From the NCBI RefSeq assembly GCF_001629735.1, contig NZ_CP015224.1, forward strand, positions 868,001-932,000: DNA of 64,000 nucleotides, given 5' to 3'. The translations under genes were made by a program, and so were the position numbers. Origin of the DNA: Lysinibacillus sphaericus. GTDB lineage: Bacteria > Bacillota > Bacilli > Bacillales_A > Planococcaceae. Below are positions 44,051 through 53,184 of the stretch, one piece after another. Positions within the stretch are counted from its first letter, which is position 1, and each line of letters begins with the position of its first letter. The notes beneath the pieces are model-generated. The model saw nothing but the letters and a program-made list of their open reading frames with translations, was not told where the DNA came from and made no database searches.

Positions 44051-44725
44051 ATGGGGACATTACAAGGTAAAACCGTACTCATTACAAGTGGGGGAACACT
44101 TGAAAAATGGGATCGTGTACGAGGGCACACGAATTTATCAAAAGGGACAATGGGCTGTTATTTAGCGGAGGCGGCACTCGCTGCTGGTGCTAATGTAGTA
44201 TATATGCATGGCTATTTTGCACAGCTTCCAGTGAATCACGATCAAATGAAATTGATTAAATTTGAGGGCATTGACGATTTAGGAGAAAAAGTTCGTCATG
44301 CTGTCCAACAAGAACATGTTGATATTGTGATTATGGCTGCTGCTGGCTCCGATTGGGTCATTGATAAAGTGTATGATCAATCGGGCAACTTGATGGAGGA
44401 AGCAGGGAAAATGCCTTCCGATGAGCCACCTATTATTCATTTTAAAAAGGCGCCGAAAGTCTTAGGACAAATCAAGGGCTGGCAACCAAATGTGACGTTA
44501 GTAGGGTTTAAGCTAGAAGCAACCAATGACGAGGAGTTTTTGTTAGCACGTGCACGACTGCGAATGGAAACAGCCCATGCTCAATTAATGGTAGCCAATA
44601 GCTCTCAATCTTTATATGGCGGGGACGAGCCCCATTGGATTGTACCTGCTGATGGACAGCCAACTAAAGTAATGAGCAAGCAAAAAACAGCCGAAGCTTT
44701 AATGCTGTATTTGCAAAATCAATAA
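44051..44725 (+). CDS. Stand-alone CoaB-like (phosphopantothenoylcysteine synthetase) protein
   Basis: This 224-residue protein corresponds to the DNA/pantothenate-metabolism flavoprotein fold of CoaB. It has VLITSGGTLEKWDRVR, then TNLSKGTMG (CoaBC has TNxSSGKMG), GFKLEATND and LMVANSSQS. There is no CoaC (decarboxylase) domain. Stand-alone CoaB of this size occurs in streptococci and enterococci, whereas bacilli usually have fused CoaBC, so this is probably an extra, possibly specialised, copy. AGGTGAG lies before the ATG. Confidence 0.75.
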   Translation: MGTLQGKTVLITSGGTLEKWDRVRGHTNLSKGTMGCYLAEAALAAGANVVYMHGYFAQLPVNHDQMKLIKFEGIDDLGEKVRHAVQQEHVDIVIMAAAGSDWVIDKVYDQSGNLMEEAGKMPSDEPPIIHFKKAPKVLGQIKGWQPNVTLVGFKLEATNDEEFLLARARLRMETAHAQLMVANSSQSLYGGDEPHWIVPADGQPTKVMSKQKTAEALMLYLQNQ

Positions 44726-44730
44726 ATATG

Positions 44731-44765
44731 AACTGTGTAGAGAAATATTTCTACACAGTTTTTTC
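44731..44765 (+). terminator. Terminator after the CoaB-like gene
   Basis: AACTGTGTAG pairs with CTACACAGTT, followed by T residues. Confidence 0.9.
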
Positions 44766-44828
44766 TTGTTTAAAAGCGGAGTATCATTTATTATTTACTT
44801 AACAGTCGGTAAAAAAAGGAGGATTATG

Positions 44829-45425
44829 ATGGGTAATAAAGAACAAACTTTTCAAAAAATCATAGATGTGGCTTATGTGATGTTTGCAACTAAAGGGTTT
44901 GAAAAAACAAGTTTAGCAATGATTGCTGCAGAGGTCGGTATATCAAAACCAGCCATCTACTATTATTTTCAATCAAAGGATCAATTAATTGCTTACTTAT
45001 TTGATGCACTGTATAAAGAAATTCAACAGGATATCGCTGTGAATTATAAGGAGCTTTCTCATACGAATTTCAAGGAGAAATTACTCGAGCTAGGCTATAA
45101 GTCTATTGAAGCGCAGGGGAAGGATCCTTATTTTAATAAAATATTTAATCAATATGTACTATTAGCAGCTCGCGATGAAAACTATAAGAAACAATTAGTG
45201 GAGCTAGAAACTAGCTTTTTAACAAGCTTTGTTGAAGTCCTACGATATGGCGTGAAGCTAGGGGTGCTAGAGGATACTCCCCATATAGAAGCAAAGGCAC
45301 AGATGCTAGCCCTGGTTTATGATAATATCGGTAATTTCATGTTAACAGGCAACCAATTGAACTATAGAGCTATTTGGAAGGAGGCAGTACATAGCGTTAT
45401 CCAAGGAGACAAAAATGATCAATAA
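44829..45425 (+). CDS. TetR-family transcriptional regulator
   Basis: This 198-residue regulator has an N-terminal HTH (ATKGFEKTSLAMIAAEVGISKPAIYYYFQSKDQL) and a helical ligand domain. AAAGGAGG lies 6 bases before the ATG at 44829; the adjacent ATG at 44826 is also possible. TTTAC and GTAAA arms around ACAGTCG just upstream (about 44797-44815) may be the operator. The 3' end overlaps the DUF418 gene by 11 bases, so it likely controls that gene. Confidence 0.88.
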   Translation: MGNKEQTFQKIIDVAYVMFATKGFEKTSLAMIAAEVGISKPAIYYYFQSKDQLIAYLFDALYKEIQQDIAVNYKELSHTNFKEKLLELGYKSIEAQGKDPYFNKIFNQYVLLAARDENYKKQLVELETSFLTSFVEVLRYGVKLGVLEDTPHIEAKAQMLALVYDNIGNFMLTGNQLNYRAIWKEAVHSVIQGDKNDQ

Positions 45426-46509
45426 CAATCGGCGCATTGAAGGTCTTGATTTTGCAAGAGCTCTCGCCATGCTAGGGATGTTCATTGTAAATTTTGGAGT
45501 CATAACAGGTTCTACAACGAATGGTTCAGCATGGATGATTACCTTACAAAATCTTTTCGAGGGGCGTGCTTCCGCTGTATTTGTCATGTTAGCAGGAATA
45601 GGGATAGCTTTAATGACTCGTCAGGCTAGAGAGACTAAGGACCCACTGCTTCTTCGTCAGAATCGACTTACTTTATGGAAAAGGTCGTTTTTGTTATTTA
45701 CGATTGGGCTAATATTATATGTGATCGGCTGGACAGGAGATATATTACATTATTATGGCGTGTATATGTTTGTGGCCGCATGTCTGATTGCGCAATCCAA
45801 GAAAATGATGATCTTCATCATAGGTGCTATCCTCATCCTTTCACAATGGCTTCAAATTCAATTTAATTACCTTGCTGGTTGGCATCCAACATATGTCTTA
45901 CTAGAGTATCTTGATTTTTGGACACCAGCAGGATTTATAAGAAATTTGATGTTTAATGGCTATCACCCACTATTCCCCTGGATTTGCTTCTTTCTGATGG
46001 GGATGTTAATCGGCACATTAGATTTAACAAATCGTACTATAAGAAAAATCTTACTAGTGACAGGTTTATTGCTAGTCATATTGACTGAGACTTTTTCAAT
46101 ATTATTTATTAAGATAACAACAACCATCCATTTATTAGATGTAGAGAGTGCATTGTATTTATTTGATACGGGACCGATTCCACCAAATATGATGTATGTC
46201 CTATCTAATTCGGCTTCGGCTATAGTCCTCATTGTAGGCTCCATCTATCTTGTAGAGACATGTAAAAATAAAGTCATTGAAGCTTTCATCTTAACCGGGC
46301 AAATGTCTTTAACCCATTATGTTGGCCATGTTTTTATAGGGATTGGGATACTAATTGTTTGCCAAAAGCTGGAGAATCAAACGCTTGCTTTTTCCATGCT
46401 GTATGCCTGCTGTTACTTTTTAGGATGTGTGTTTGCTTCTGTTTGGTGGAGAGCTAAACATCATCACGGTCCACTTGAATCCTTGATGAGGAAATGGAGT
46501 TCGAAATAA
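45415..46509 (+). CDS. DUF418 (YeiB-type) membrane protein
   Basis: This 364-residue protein has about nine to ten TM segments, starting RIEGLDFARALAMLGMFIVNFG, the YeiB/DUF418 hallmark. The C-terminal DUF418 part has LTGQMSLTHYVGHVFIGIG and ends in WWRAKHHHGPLESLMRKWS. Function is not established; acyltransferase- or transporter-like roles are proposed for the fold. AAGGAG precedes an ATG that overlaps the tetR stop. Confidence 0.87.
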   Translation: MINNNRRIEGLDFARALAMLGMFIVNFGVITGSTTNGSAWMITLQNLFEGRASAVFVMLAGIGIALMTRQARETKDPLLLRQNRLTLWKRSFLLFTIGLILYVIGWTGDILHYYGVYMFVAACLIAQSKKMMIFIIGAILILSQWLQIQFNYLAGWHPTYVLLEYLDFWTPAGFIRNLMFNGYHPLFPWICFFLMGMLIGTLDLTNRTIRKILLVTGLLLVILTETFSILFIKITTTIHLLDVESALYLFDTGPIPPNMMYVLSNSASAIVLIVGSIYLVETCKNKVIEAFILTGQMSLTHYVGHVFIGIGILIVCQKLENQTLAFSMLYACCYFLGCVFASVWWRAKHHHGPLESLMRKWSSK

Positions 46510-46627
46510 ATTAGTGGATAGCCATCTATTTCTTACTGATTAGGCATAAAATACTTTAGGTATAGGCAGTTTTCTAATCTAAAATACACATTACAAAGTA
46601 TTCAGCTAGGTTTTCTAATATTTTATA

Positions 46628-46656
46628 TTGACAATCGTATAACAGAATTATAGAAT
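46628..46656 (+). promoter_or_regulatory. Promoter of the SAM riboswitch transcript
   Basis: TTGACA, 17 bases, TAGAAT. The riboswitch begins about 20 bases downstream of the -10. Confidence 0.75.
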
Positions 46657-46677
46657 TATTTTCAAGAAACGCAGTAC

Positions 46678-46773
46678 TCTTATCGAGAGAGGTGGAGGGA
46701 CCTGGCCCAATGAAGCCTCGGCAACCGGAAAAATAGGTGCCAAATCCAACAGATGTGTCTGAGAGATAGGAGG
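46678..46773 (+). ncRNA. SAM-I (S-box) riboswitch
   Basis: The conserved S-box order is complete: CTTATCGAGAGAGGTGGAGGG, then the core GGCCCAATGAAGCCTCGGCAACC, GGTGCCAAATCC, and the closing CTGAGAGATAGGAG pairing with the opening strand (P1). It binds S-adenosylmethionine and lowers expression when SAM is plentiful. An expression platform with a terminator follows. Confidence 0.95.
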
Positions 46774-46808
46774 GGCTATCAATTAGCTTGATGCATTGGC
46801 CTCTTTTG
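46770..46808 (+). terminator. Riboswitch-controlled terminator
   Basis: AGGGGC can pair with GCCTCT, with an inner ATCAA/TTGAT stem, then TTTT. The left arm overlaps the 3' strand of the riboswitch closing helix, so SAM binding would allow or block it. Confidence 0.7.
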
Positions 46809-46841
46809 TACAACAAGAATCAGAAAGAAGGGGTGTATCGT

Positions 46842-46997
46842 ATGGCTCAGTCGACAAAGGTAGAAGATAAGAAATTAGAGGCTATTGCAAAGGCCATTCA
46901 AAATCTTGAATTTGGTGAAGTGCATATTACGATTCAGGATGGTGTAATTGTTCAAATTAATAGGCTTGAAAAGCAGAGATTTCCACAAAAGAAATAA
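46842..46997 (+). CDS. yezD: YezD-family (DUF2292) small protein
   Basis: This 51-residue protein has IAKAIQNLEFGEVHITIQDGVIVQINRLEKQRF, the YezD/DUF2292 pattern of a short helix followed by beta strands. AAGGGGTG lies before the ATG. It is the only gene behind the SAM riboswitch and is followed by a strong terminator. Members of this family often sit beside sulfate-assimilation or methionine genes, so a role in sulfur metabolism is a fair inference; the biochemical role is unknown. Confidence 0.82.
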   Translation: MAQSTKVEDKKLEAIAKAIQNLEFGEVHITIQDGVIVQINRLEKQRFPQKK

Positions 46998-47023
46998 AGA
47001 TCATTTCAGATGAACGATGTGAA

Positions 47024-47073
47024 AAGGCCACCAATAAGCATGGTTTCCGTTGCTTACAAGTGGCCCTTTTTTT
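47024..47073. terminator. Terminator between yezD and flavin reductase genes
   Basis: A long imperfect stem GGCCACCAATAAGC / GCTTACAAGTGGCC, with seven T on the plus strand and TTTT on the minus strand. Confidence 0.88.
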
Positions 47074-47080
47074 ATGAGAA

Positions 47081-47566
47081 TTAGCTATAAAAGCTTTTTG
47101 GAATCTGACCGATATGACGGCGATGGTAGAGAAGCGGTTCCTTTTGAGAATTTGTAATATCTAGTACTTGCCCAATAAAAATAGTATGATCGCCAGCATC
47201 TATCTGTTGAAATGATTTACATTGTAAAATAGCTGCTGTATCATGTAAAATCGGTAGCCCAAATGATGAAGTAGACCATTTTGCCTGAGCAAAGCGATCT
47301 GGGACTTTACTTGCAAATAATGTACATAAATGCTCTTGATCACTCGCTAAAATATTAACAGCGAATTTTCCAGCACCCATAAAATAAGGATGGAGCTGAG
47401 ATTTTTTATCCAGTGACCATAAAATAAGTAGTGGGTCAATGGAAACAGATGCAAAAGAATTGACGGTTAAGCCAATTGGATTCGTTTCATGACATGCTGT
47501 AACAACCGTTACACCTGTAGGATAGTTACCTAATGCCAATTTAAAAGCAGCTACATGATCTGTCAT
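47081..47566 (-). CDS. Flavin reductase-family protein
   Basis: This 161-residue protein is of the flavin reductase-like (FMN-binding split barrel) family: YPTGVTVVTA, GLTVNSFASVSIDPLLILWSL and FAVNILASDQEHL are typical. It supplies reduced flavin to monooxygenases or reduces FMN/FAD with NAD(P)H. GAGGTGAT precedes the ATG. No partner monooxygenase is next to it; the divergent neighbour is a VOC protein. Confidence 0.87.
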   Translation of the reverse strand: MTDHVAAFKLALGNYPTGVTVVTACHETNPIGLTVNSFASVSIDPLLILWSLDKKSQLHPYFMGAGKFAVNILASDQEHLCTLFASKVPDRFAQAKWSTSSFGLPILHDTAAILQCKSFQQIDAGDHTIFIGQVLDITNSQKEPLLYHRRHIGQIPKSFYS

Positions 47567-47724
47567 TCAAATCACCTCTTTATAGTGAGTAATAAATTAG
47601 TTAACGGAGTTAGTAGGGAAATTGCACTTTTTTTCATACCAGCTAGTAACTCCTTTTCTTAAGTAAATATTAAATCAATTACACATCTAGGTAAAGCTAA
47701 TGGGGGAAAGAAAGGGGAATTGCC

Positions 47725-48510
47725 ATGACTTTATATTTTGATCATCTGGTACATCAAGTAGAATCTCCGGAAAATATAAAGGTTTTCTTCAATAAACGAA
47801 ATGTCCATACAGTGAACGGTGGTCAACACACGATGTGGGGGACTTACAATACGCTAAGCTACTTTGGCTTAAGCTATATTGAACAAATCGCTATTTATGA
47901 TCGTGATTTATTTGAGCAAGCGGCCCAGTACCCATATTCCCTACATTATACGTTTAAACGTAATCATGAGCGCCAAGGATTTTCACGAATTGCCTTGCGC
48001 ACCCAAAATATTGAAGAAGAGGGTCAACGATTGCGTGCATTGGGCTTTGATGTATATGGTCCCGATGCTTGTAGTCGAACAAGACCAGATGGCACGATAA
48101 TCGAATGGAAGCTATTGCATTTTGGCAGGGCTGACCTTGCATTGGATTTCCCATTCTTAATTGAATGGGCAGATGAAGATGAGAAACGTCTTGCTCAATT
48201 AAAAGCTAGTGGCGCGATTGATGAAACGCAAGCTATTACCATGGAATCGATTCAGTTTTATGTCAGGGATGTGGAGAAGACGGTGCAGCTTTGGCAGAAG
48301 GTATTACAGCTACCCAAGTTTGTGCAGCATGAGCAGTTTGTGTCTCTACAGCTACCGAATATGCGCTTGGATTTTTATGAGGAAGCGGCAGCATCTAGCA
48401 TGACGCTCGGGCATTTAAAAGAAGGGCCTATCGGTGTAACATTGAACGATCCACACAGAACCAAGGAAACATTAGTTTGTCCAGGTGCTTTTTATTGGAT
48501 TAATAGATAA
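47725..48510 (+). CDS. VOC-superfamily (glyoxalase-like) protein
   Basis: This 261-residue protein has a glyoxalase-3-like N-terminal part (FDHLVHQVESPENIKVFF, then GGQHTMWGTYNTLSYFG) and a second VOC module (SIQFYVRDVEKTVQLWQKVL). Bacillar homologues are common and uncharacterised. GAAAGGGG precedes the ATG. It is divergent from the flavin reductase gene with a 158-base gap. Confidence 0.8.
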   Translation: MTLYFDHLVHQVESPENIKVFFNKRNVHTVNGGQHTMWGTYNTLSYFGLSYIEQIAIYDRDLFEQAAQYPYSLHYTFKRNHERQGFSRIALRTQNIEEEGQRLRALGFDVYGPDACSRTRPDGTIIEWKLLHFGRADLALDFPFLIEWADEDEKRLAQLKASGAIDETQAITMESIQFYVRDVEKTVQLWQKVLQLPKFVQHEQFVSLQLPNMRLDFYEEAAASSMTLGHLKEGPIGVTLNDPHRTKETLVCPGAFYWINR

Positions 48511-48513
48511 ATT

Positions 48514-48546
48514 AAAAATCCACTTCAATCGTTGAAGTGGATTTTT
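48514..48546 (+). terminator. Terminator after the VOC gene
   Basis: AAAATCCACTTCAA pairs with TTGAAGTGGATTTT around a 3-base loop. Confidence 0.92.
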
Positions 48547-48614
48547 ATGTGTAAACATGTCAAAAAGCGGATTGAACTATTTTTAAATATTTCATCCACC
48601 TTCAGTTTCCTAGC

Positions 48615-48815
48615 TTATAATTTTACAACATTTGAAGCTTGCGGGCCGCGATTGCCTTCCACAACATCAAATGAAACCTTTTGACCTTCTTCAAGTGTAC
48701 GGAAGCCTTCCTCCTGGATGCCCGTAAAATGTACAAATACATCTTCTCCATCATCACATTCAATAAAGCCATAGCCCTTTTCATTATTGAACCACTTTAC
48801 GATCCCCTGTTGCAT
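48615..48815 (-). CDS. Cold-shock protein (CspA family)
   Basis: This 66-residue OB-fold protein has RNP1 KGYGFIE and RNP2 VFVHF, beginning [14 protein letters not shown]. It binds single-stranded RNA/DNA as an RNA chaperone. GGAGGCGA lies 6 bases before the ATG at 48821 three codons' worth earlier, and 9 bases before the ATG at 48815; the latter matches the family start. A promoter at 48937-48909 gives a leader of about 87 bases, as in other csp genes. Confidence 0.92.
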   Translation of the reverse strand: MQQGIVKWFNNEKGYGFIECDDGEDVFVHFTGIQEEGFRTLEEGQKVSFDVVEGNRGPQASNVVKL

Positions 48816-48908
48816 AAGCATTCGCCTCCAATGCGCTTGAAAGTAAAATAAAGTTAAAGAAATCGTGCTATCAATGAGAAAATGTGAAAAAATAGCATTT
48901 TCTCTTAG

Positions 48909-48937
48909 AACATACATGAATTGAACAAAAATGTCAA
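48909..48937 (-). promoter_or_regulatory. Promoter of the cold-shock gene
   Basis: On the minus strand TTGACA, 17 bases, TATGTT. Confidence 0.75.
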
Positions 48938-49028
48938 TTGATTGTCGGAATGCGAGCATATCTGGCTTTCTTTTTTTTCACAATTAAGACTATAATGGAA
49001 ATGAACAACATAGAAAGTAGGATGCCAA

Positions 49029-50708
49029 ATGACAACGAAAAATCAACCATTAACAGATTTAGAAATCGCGAGTCAAGCAGTAATCAAACCTATTACGGAA
49101 ATTGCCCATGCTGCAGGTATTCCAGAGGATGCACTTGAGCAGTATGGCCGCTACAAAGCAAAGATTGACCCATTAAAAATTACAGCTCAAGGTGAGGACG
49201 CAAAGGTTGTGTTAGTGTCAGCTATTAGTCCAACCCCAGCAGGTGAAGGAAAGTCAACTGTGACTGTAGGACTAGCTGATGCCCTTCATCAATTAAATAA
49301 GAAAGTGATGGTAGCGTTACGTGAACCTTCGCTTGGTCCAGTAATGGGCGTAAAAGGTGGCGCAACTGGTGGGGGCTACGCACAGGTTGTACCAATGGAG
49401 GATATTAACTTACACTTCACTGGTGATCTTCATGCGATAACAACAGCCAACAATGCTTTATCTGCATTTATTGATAATCATATCCACCAAGGGAATGTCT
49501 TAAACATTGATCCACGACGTATTATTTGGAAACGTGTGATGGATTTGAATGATCGCTCATTACGTAAAGTGATTGTGGGATTAGGTGGACCTGTTCAGGG
49601 CATGCCGCGTGAAGATGGCTTTGATATTACGGTTGCCTCGGAAATTATGGCAGTGTTCTGTTTAGCAACAAGTATTGAGGATTTGCGCGAACGCATCGCT
49701 AGCATCGTGATTGGCTATACCTTTGAGCGTGAGCCTGTCTTTGTGCGTGATTTACAGGTAGAGGGTGCCTTAACATTATTATTAAAGGATGCCTTTAAGC
49801 CAAACTTAGTACAAACATTGGAAGGGACACCAGCAATTATACACGGTGGTCCATTTGCAAATATTGCCCACGGCTGTAACTCCATTATGGCGACACAAAC
49901 TGCTCGTAAACTAGCGGATATTGTGGTGACGGAAGCGGGCTTCGGCTCTGATTTAGGTGCTGAAAAGTTCATGAACATTAAAGCACGTAAAGCAGGCTTT
50001 AAGCCAAGTGCCGTTGTGATTGTAGCAACGATTCGTGCATTAAAAATGCACGGTGGTGTTCCAAAAACATCACTTGTCGGTGAAAATGTGGAAGCACTGC
50101 TCCAAGGGATTGAAAATTTAGCTAAACACGTCGACACGGTACGTACATTTGGTGTTGAACCGATTATTGCATTAAATCGTTTCATTACAGACACAGAGGC
50201 AGAGCTGGAAGCAGTTCTAAACTGGTGTCAAGAAAACCATGTGCGTATTGCCCGAACAAATGTCTGGGAAGAGGGCGGTAAAGGTGGAGTAGCCTTAGCT
50301 GAACAAGTACTAGCTGTGTTGGAAGAAGAAAACAACTTCTCACCATTATATGATGTAACAGAATCCATTGAAGAAAAAGTACGCACTATTGTACAAAAGG
50401 TATATGGTGGGAAAGATGTCCAATTCACTGACCAAGCTAAAAAACAAATGGCTCAAATCGAAAAATTTGGCTGGGATTCTTTGCCGATTTGCATGGCGAA
50501 AACGCAATACTCTTTATCCGATCAACCAAGTTTACTTGGACGTCCTGAAGGCTTTACAGTGACAATTCGTGAGGTGATACCGAAGCTAGGTGCAGGTTTC
50601 CTAGTTTGCCTGACAGGCGATATTATGACAATGCCGGGCTTACCAAAAGCTCCTGCTGCGTTACGCATGAATGTCGACAATGACGGACATGCGGTAGGAT
50701 TGTTCTAA
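49029..50708 (+). CDS. fhs: Formate-tetrahydrofolate ligase
   Basis: This 559-residue protein has the full length of Fhs, with the ATP-binding motif [10 protein letters not shown] near residue 67, [22 protein letters not shown] and a [12 protein letters not shown] block. It makes 10-formyl-THF from formate, ATP and THF, feeding purine and formyl-Met synthesis. AGTAGGA lies upstream of the ATG; a TATAAT box sits at 48991-48996. It is monocistronic. Confidence 0.96.
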   Translation: MTTKNQPLTDLEIASQAVIKPITEIAHAAGIPEDALEQYGRYKAKIDPLKITAQGEDAKVVLVSAISPTPAGEGKSTVTVGLADALHQLNKKVMVALREPSLGPVMGVKGGATGGGYAQVVPMEDINLHFTGDLHAITTANNALSAFIDNHIHQGNVLNIDPRRIIWKRVMDLNDRSLRKVIVGLGGPVQGMPREDGFDITVASEIMAVFCLATSIEDLRERIASIVIGYTFEREPVFVRDLQVEGALTLLLKDAFKPNLVQTLEGTPAIIHGGPFANIAHGCNSIMATQTARKLADIVVTEAGFGSDLGAEKFMNIKARKAGFKPSAVVIVATIRALKMHGGVPKTSLVGENVEALLQGIENLAKHVDTVRTFGVEPIIALNRFITDTEAELEAVLNWCQENHVRIARTNVWEEGGKGGVALAEQVLAVLEEENNFSPLYDVTESIEEKVRTIVQKVYGGKDVQFTDQAKKQMAQIEKFGWDSLPICMAKTQYSLSDQPSLLGRPEGFTVTIREVIPKLGAGFLVCLTGDIMTMPGLPKAPAALRMNVDNDGHAVGLF

Positions 50709-50719
50709 TAAAATGTTGA

Positions 50720-50754
50720 AAGGCTGCCCTTTAAAATAGGGGCAGCTTTTTTTA
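50720..50754 (+). terminator. Terminator after fhs
   Basis: AAAGGCTGCCC pairs with GGGGCAGCTTT, then a T run. Confidence 0.9.
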
Positions 50755-51057
50755 TTGGTTGGCTGATAGGAGCCTAAACATTTTTTATTTCACTACTATT
50801 TCTCCCACCAGTGCCACTAAAATAGGCCTCTCCCCTTATAGTTGAAAATTGTCTAAACATTCATCATCACTTTTTTAGAAAATTTAAGTTTCTAGTTTAA
50901 AAACTAGGATTTCTTTTCATGCCATTACAAACTCGAGAAGCTTTCTTATATAAATGTGTTTGGTAATTTTTATTTATAATTATCTAATATTGGAAAGGAA
51001 AAGCGGAATTTTACAACGCTGTGCAATTGTCAAATGAATTTTTATTTAAAAAATACA
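50755..51057. other. Intergenic region upstream of the hyu operon
   Basis: About 300 bases of AT-rich DNA without a gene. It contains an imperfect hairpin TTTCTAGTTT / AAACTAGGA near 50888-50911. Confidence 0.4.
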
Positions 51058-51086
51058 TTGAATTTTCTTTTTATTTTAAATATAAT
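51058..51086 (+). promoter_or_regulatory. Sigma-A-type promoter of the hyu operon
   Basis: TTGAAT, 17 bases, TATAAT. Its position upstream of 51145 shows that the upstream extension of the hyuA frame is not translated. Confidence 0.75.
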
Positions 51087-51144
51087 TTACTTAATTCTAA
51101 TTCGGAACACTGTACCGATTATAGGAACGCGGAGGGATGGAGTC

Positions 51145-53181
51145 TTGAAAATCGCAACAGATATTGGCGGTACTTTTACCGACCTAGTTTATACAGATGA
51201 GAAAGGAAATCTTCATTTTGACAAGGGGCATACGACGCCAGGGCATTTTGAGGATGGTATATTAAACGTATTAGGACGACATGTAACAGAGGATTCTCTC
51301 ATTGAATCATTTATTCATGGTTCTACTGTTATTATCAATACATTAACAGAGAGAAAAGGGGGCGTAGTTGGATTAATTACAACAAAAGGCTTCCGTGATG
51401 TATTAGAAATTGCACGTGGTAACCGACCAGACTTATATAATTTTAAATATACAAAGCCAGCACCTTTTGTAGAGCGTTATTTACGACAAGAAATTGATGA
51501 ACGCATTGATTTTAAAGGAAATATTATGAAAGCGCTTAATAGGGATGAAGTTGGTAAGATTGTCCGTCAATTTAAGGAGTTAGGTGTAGAGGCAATTGCC
51601 ATTTCCTTAATTCATGGCTATAAAAATCCCATTCACGAGCAGCAATTAAAAGTAGAAATATTGAACATTTGGCCTGAGGTGTATATTACGCTTTCAAGCG
51701 AAACCATTAAAGAATATCGTGAATATGAAAGAACCAATACAACTGTTTTAAATTCATATGTAAAGCCAATTGCTCATGCTTATTTAAAAAGCTTAAAAGA
51801 AAAATTAAGTACAATTGGTATTACCGACCATTTGAAAATTATGCAATCAAATGGTGGTACAACAAGCTTTGATAAAGCGATGGAGCTGCCAATCAATCTA
51901 GTAGAATCTGGCCCTGTAGCCGGAATGTTTGGAGCTGCAAAATTAGGTGAGCTTCTAAATGAATCCAATATTATCGCCTTTGATGTGGGGGGGACGACAG
52001 CGAAATGCTCACTTATTACAGATGGCAAAGTAAATGTTACGACAGATTACTATATTGAAAGAAATGAAAAATTTGCTGGCTATCCCATTAAAACTCCGGT
52101 TGTAGATATAGTGGAAATCGGCAATGGTGGGGGCTCTATCGCTCGTGTGGACCAGTTCGGTTCCTTAAAGGTTGGTCCAGATTCTGCTGGGGCAAACCCA
52201 GGTCCAGTAGCCTATGGGTTAGGTAATACACAGCCAACAATTACAGATGCTAATGTTTATTTGGGAAGATTATCATTAGCAAACTTCGATAATCCAGTTT
52301 CTATTGACAAAGTGGAGGAGGCACTTATTGAAGCGATTGCGAAACCGTTTCATGTCTCAGCCGAGGAAGCAGCGCAAGGTATTTTAGATATTGCGAATTC
52401 TAATATGTTAAATGCATTGAAGCTCATTTCCATTCGTAAAGGCTATGACCCAGAAGATTTTACAATGGTTGCCTTTGGTGGTGGTGGTCCACTACATGCT
52501 ATTAATTTAGCAGAGGAATTAGGCATGAAAAAGGTCATTATCCCTTATGGCTCTTCTGTCTTTTCTGCATTAGGAATGATGATGACAGAATATCGCCAAG
52601 ACTATATTCAAACAAGTTTAATGGACTTTGATCACGTGCATCTTGCTGACATTCAAGCGAATATTAATCAAGCTATTGAAAGTGCCTATGCAGATGCACC
52701 TTTATCGAAAGAGCATTATTATTTCGAAATTAATTATGACTTACGTTATAAAGGCCAAGAGCATGCAGTTAAATTGAACGCATCGAATATCACAATTGAT
52801 GATAAAGGGCTTCTCCAATTGGCTGAAGCGTTCCATGTAAAACATAAACAAGAATTTTCATTCGATTTACCAACTACTCCAATAGAATTAGTGAATCTAC
52901 ATCTTACCATCTATGGAAAAGATGAGGCTGTTCAATTTAAAGAATTAGATTTCTCTCATATTGATGTGTCAACTTGTATTAAAACAAAACGCAACTTATA
53001 TGTAAAAGAAAAGGGGTGGGTTGAGGTCAATGTTTATGATCAACAAAAGCTTGCTCCGGGTTATGTCATTACAGGCCCTGCTATCGTTGAAAATCCAACA
53101 TCTACAGTCGTGATCAATGAAAAGCAATCCATAGAAATTGATAAATATGGAAATTTGATTGTAGAGATGGAGGGAAAATAA
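51145..53181 (+). CDS. hyuA: Hydantoinase/oxoprolinase family subunit A
   Basis: This 678-residue ASKHA-fold ATPase has the nucleotide motif ATDIGGTFTDLVY at the N terminus, NGGTTSFDKAMELPINLVESGPVAGM and AFDVGGTTAKCSL in the middle, and GNGGGSIARVD. HyuA with HyuB forms ATP-dependent amidohydrolases for hydantoins or 5-oxoproline, or carboxylases of the acetone carboxylase group. The TTG start has GGAGGG 8 bases upstream. It is first in a five-gene operon. Confidence 0.88.
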   Translation: MKIATDIGGTFTDLVYTDEKGNLHFDKGHTTPGHFEDGILNVLGRHVTEDSLIESFIHGSTVIINTLTERKGGVVGLITTKGFRDVLEIARGNRPDLYNFKYTKPAPFVERYLRQEIDERIDFKGNIMKALNRDEVGKIVRQFKELGVEAIAISLIHGYKNPIHEQQLKVEILNIWPEVYITLSSETIKEYREYERTNTTVLNSYVKPIAHAYLKSLKEKLSTIGITDHLKIMQSNGGTTSFDKAMELPINLVESGPVAGMFGAAKLGELLNESNIIAFDVGGTTAKCSLITDGKVNVTTDYYIERNEKFAGYPIKTPVVDIVEIGNGGGSIARVDQFGSLKVGPDSAGANPGPVAYGLGNTQPTITDANVYLGRLSLANFDNPVSIDKVEEALIEAIAKPFHVSAEEAAQGILDIANSNMLNALKLISIRKGYDPEDFTMVAFGGGGPLHAINLAEELGMKKVIIPYGSSVFSALGMMMTEYRQDYIQTSLMDFDHVHLADIQANINQAIESAYADAPLSKEHYYFEINYDLRYKGQEHAVKLNASNITIDDKGLLQLAEAFHVKHKQEFSFDLPTTPIELVNLHLTIYGKDEAVQFKELDFSHIDVSTCIKTKRNLYVKEKGWVEVNVYDQQKLAPGYVITGPAIVENPTSTVVINEKQSIEIDKYGNLIVEMEGK

Positions 53182-53184
53182 ATC

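Noticed and set aside
48816..48959. N-terminal extension of the cold-shock protein
   Set aside because: It includes the promoter and leader; the family begins at MQQGIVKWF.
51034..51144. N-terminal extension of HyuA with a hydrophobic segment
   Set aside because: A good sigma-A promoter (51058-51086) lies within it, and the GGAGGG-TTG start at 51145 fits the family start.
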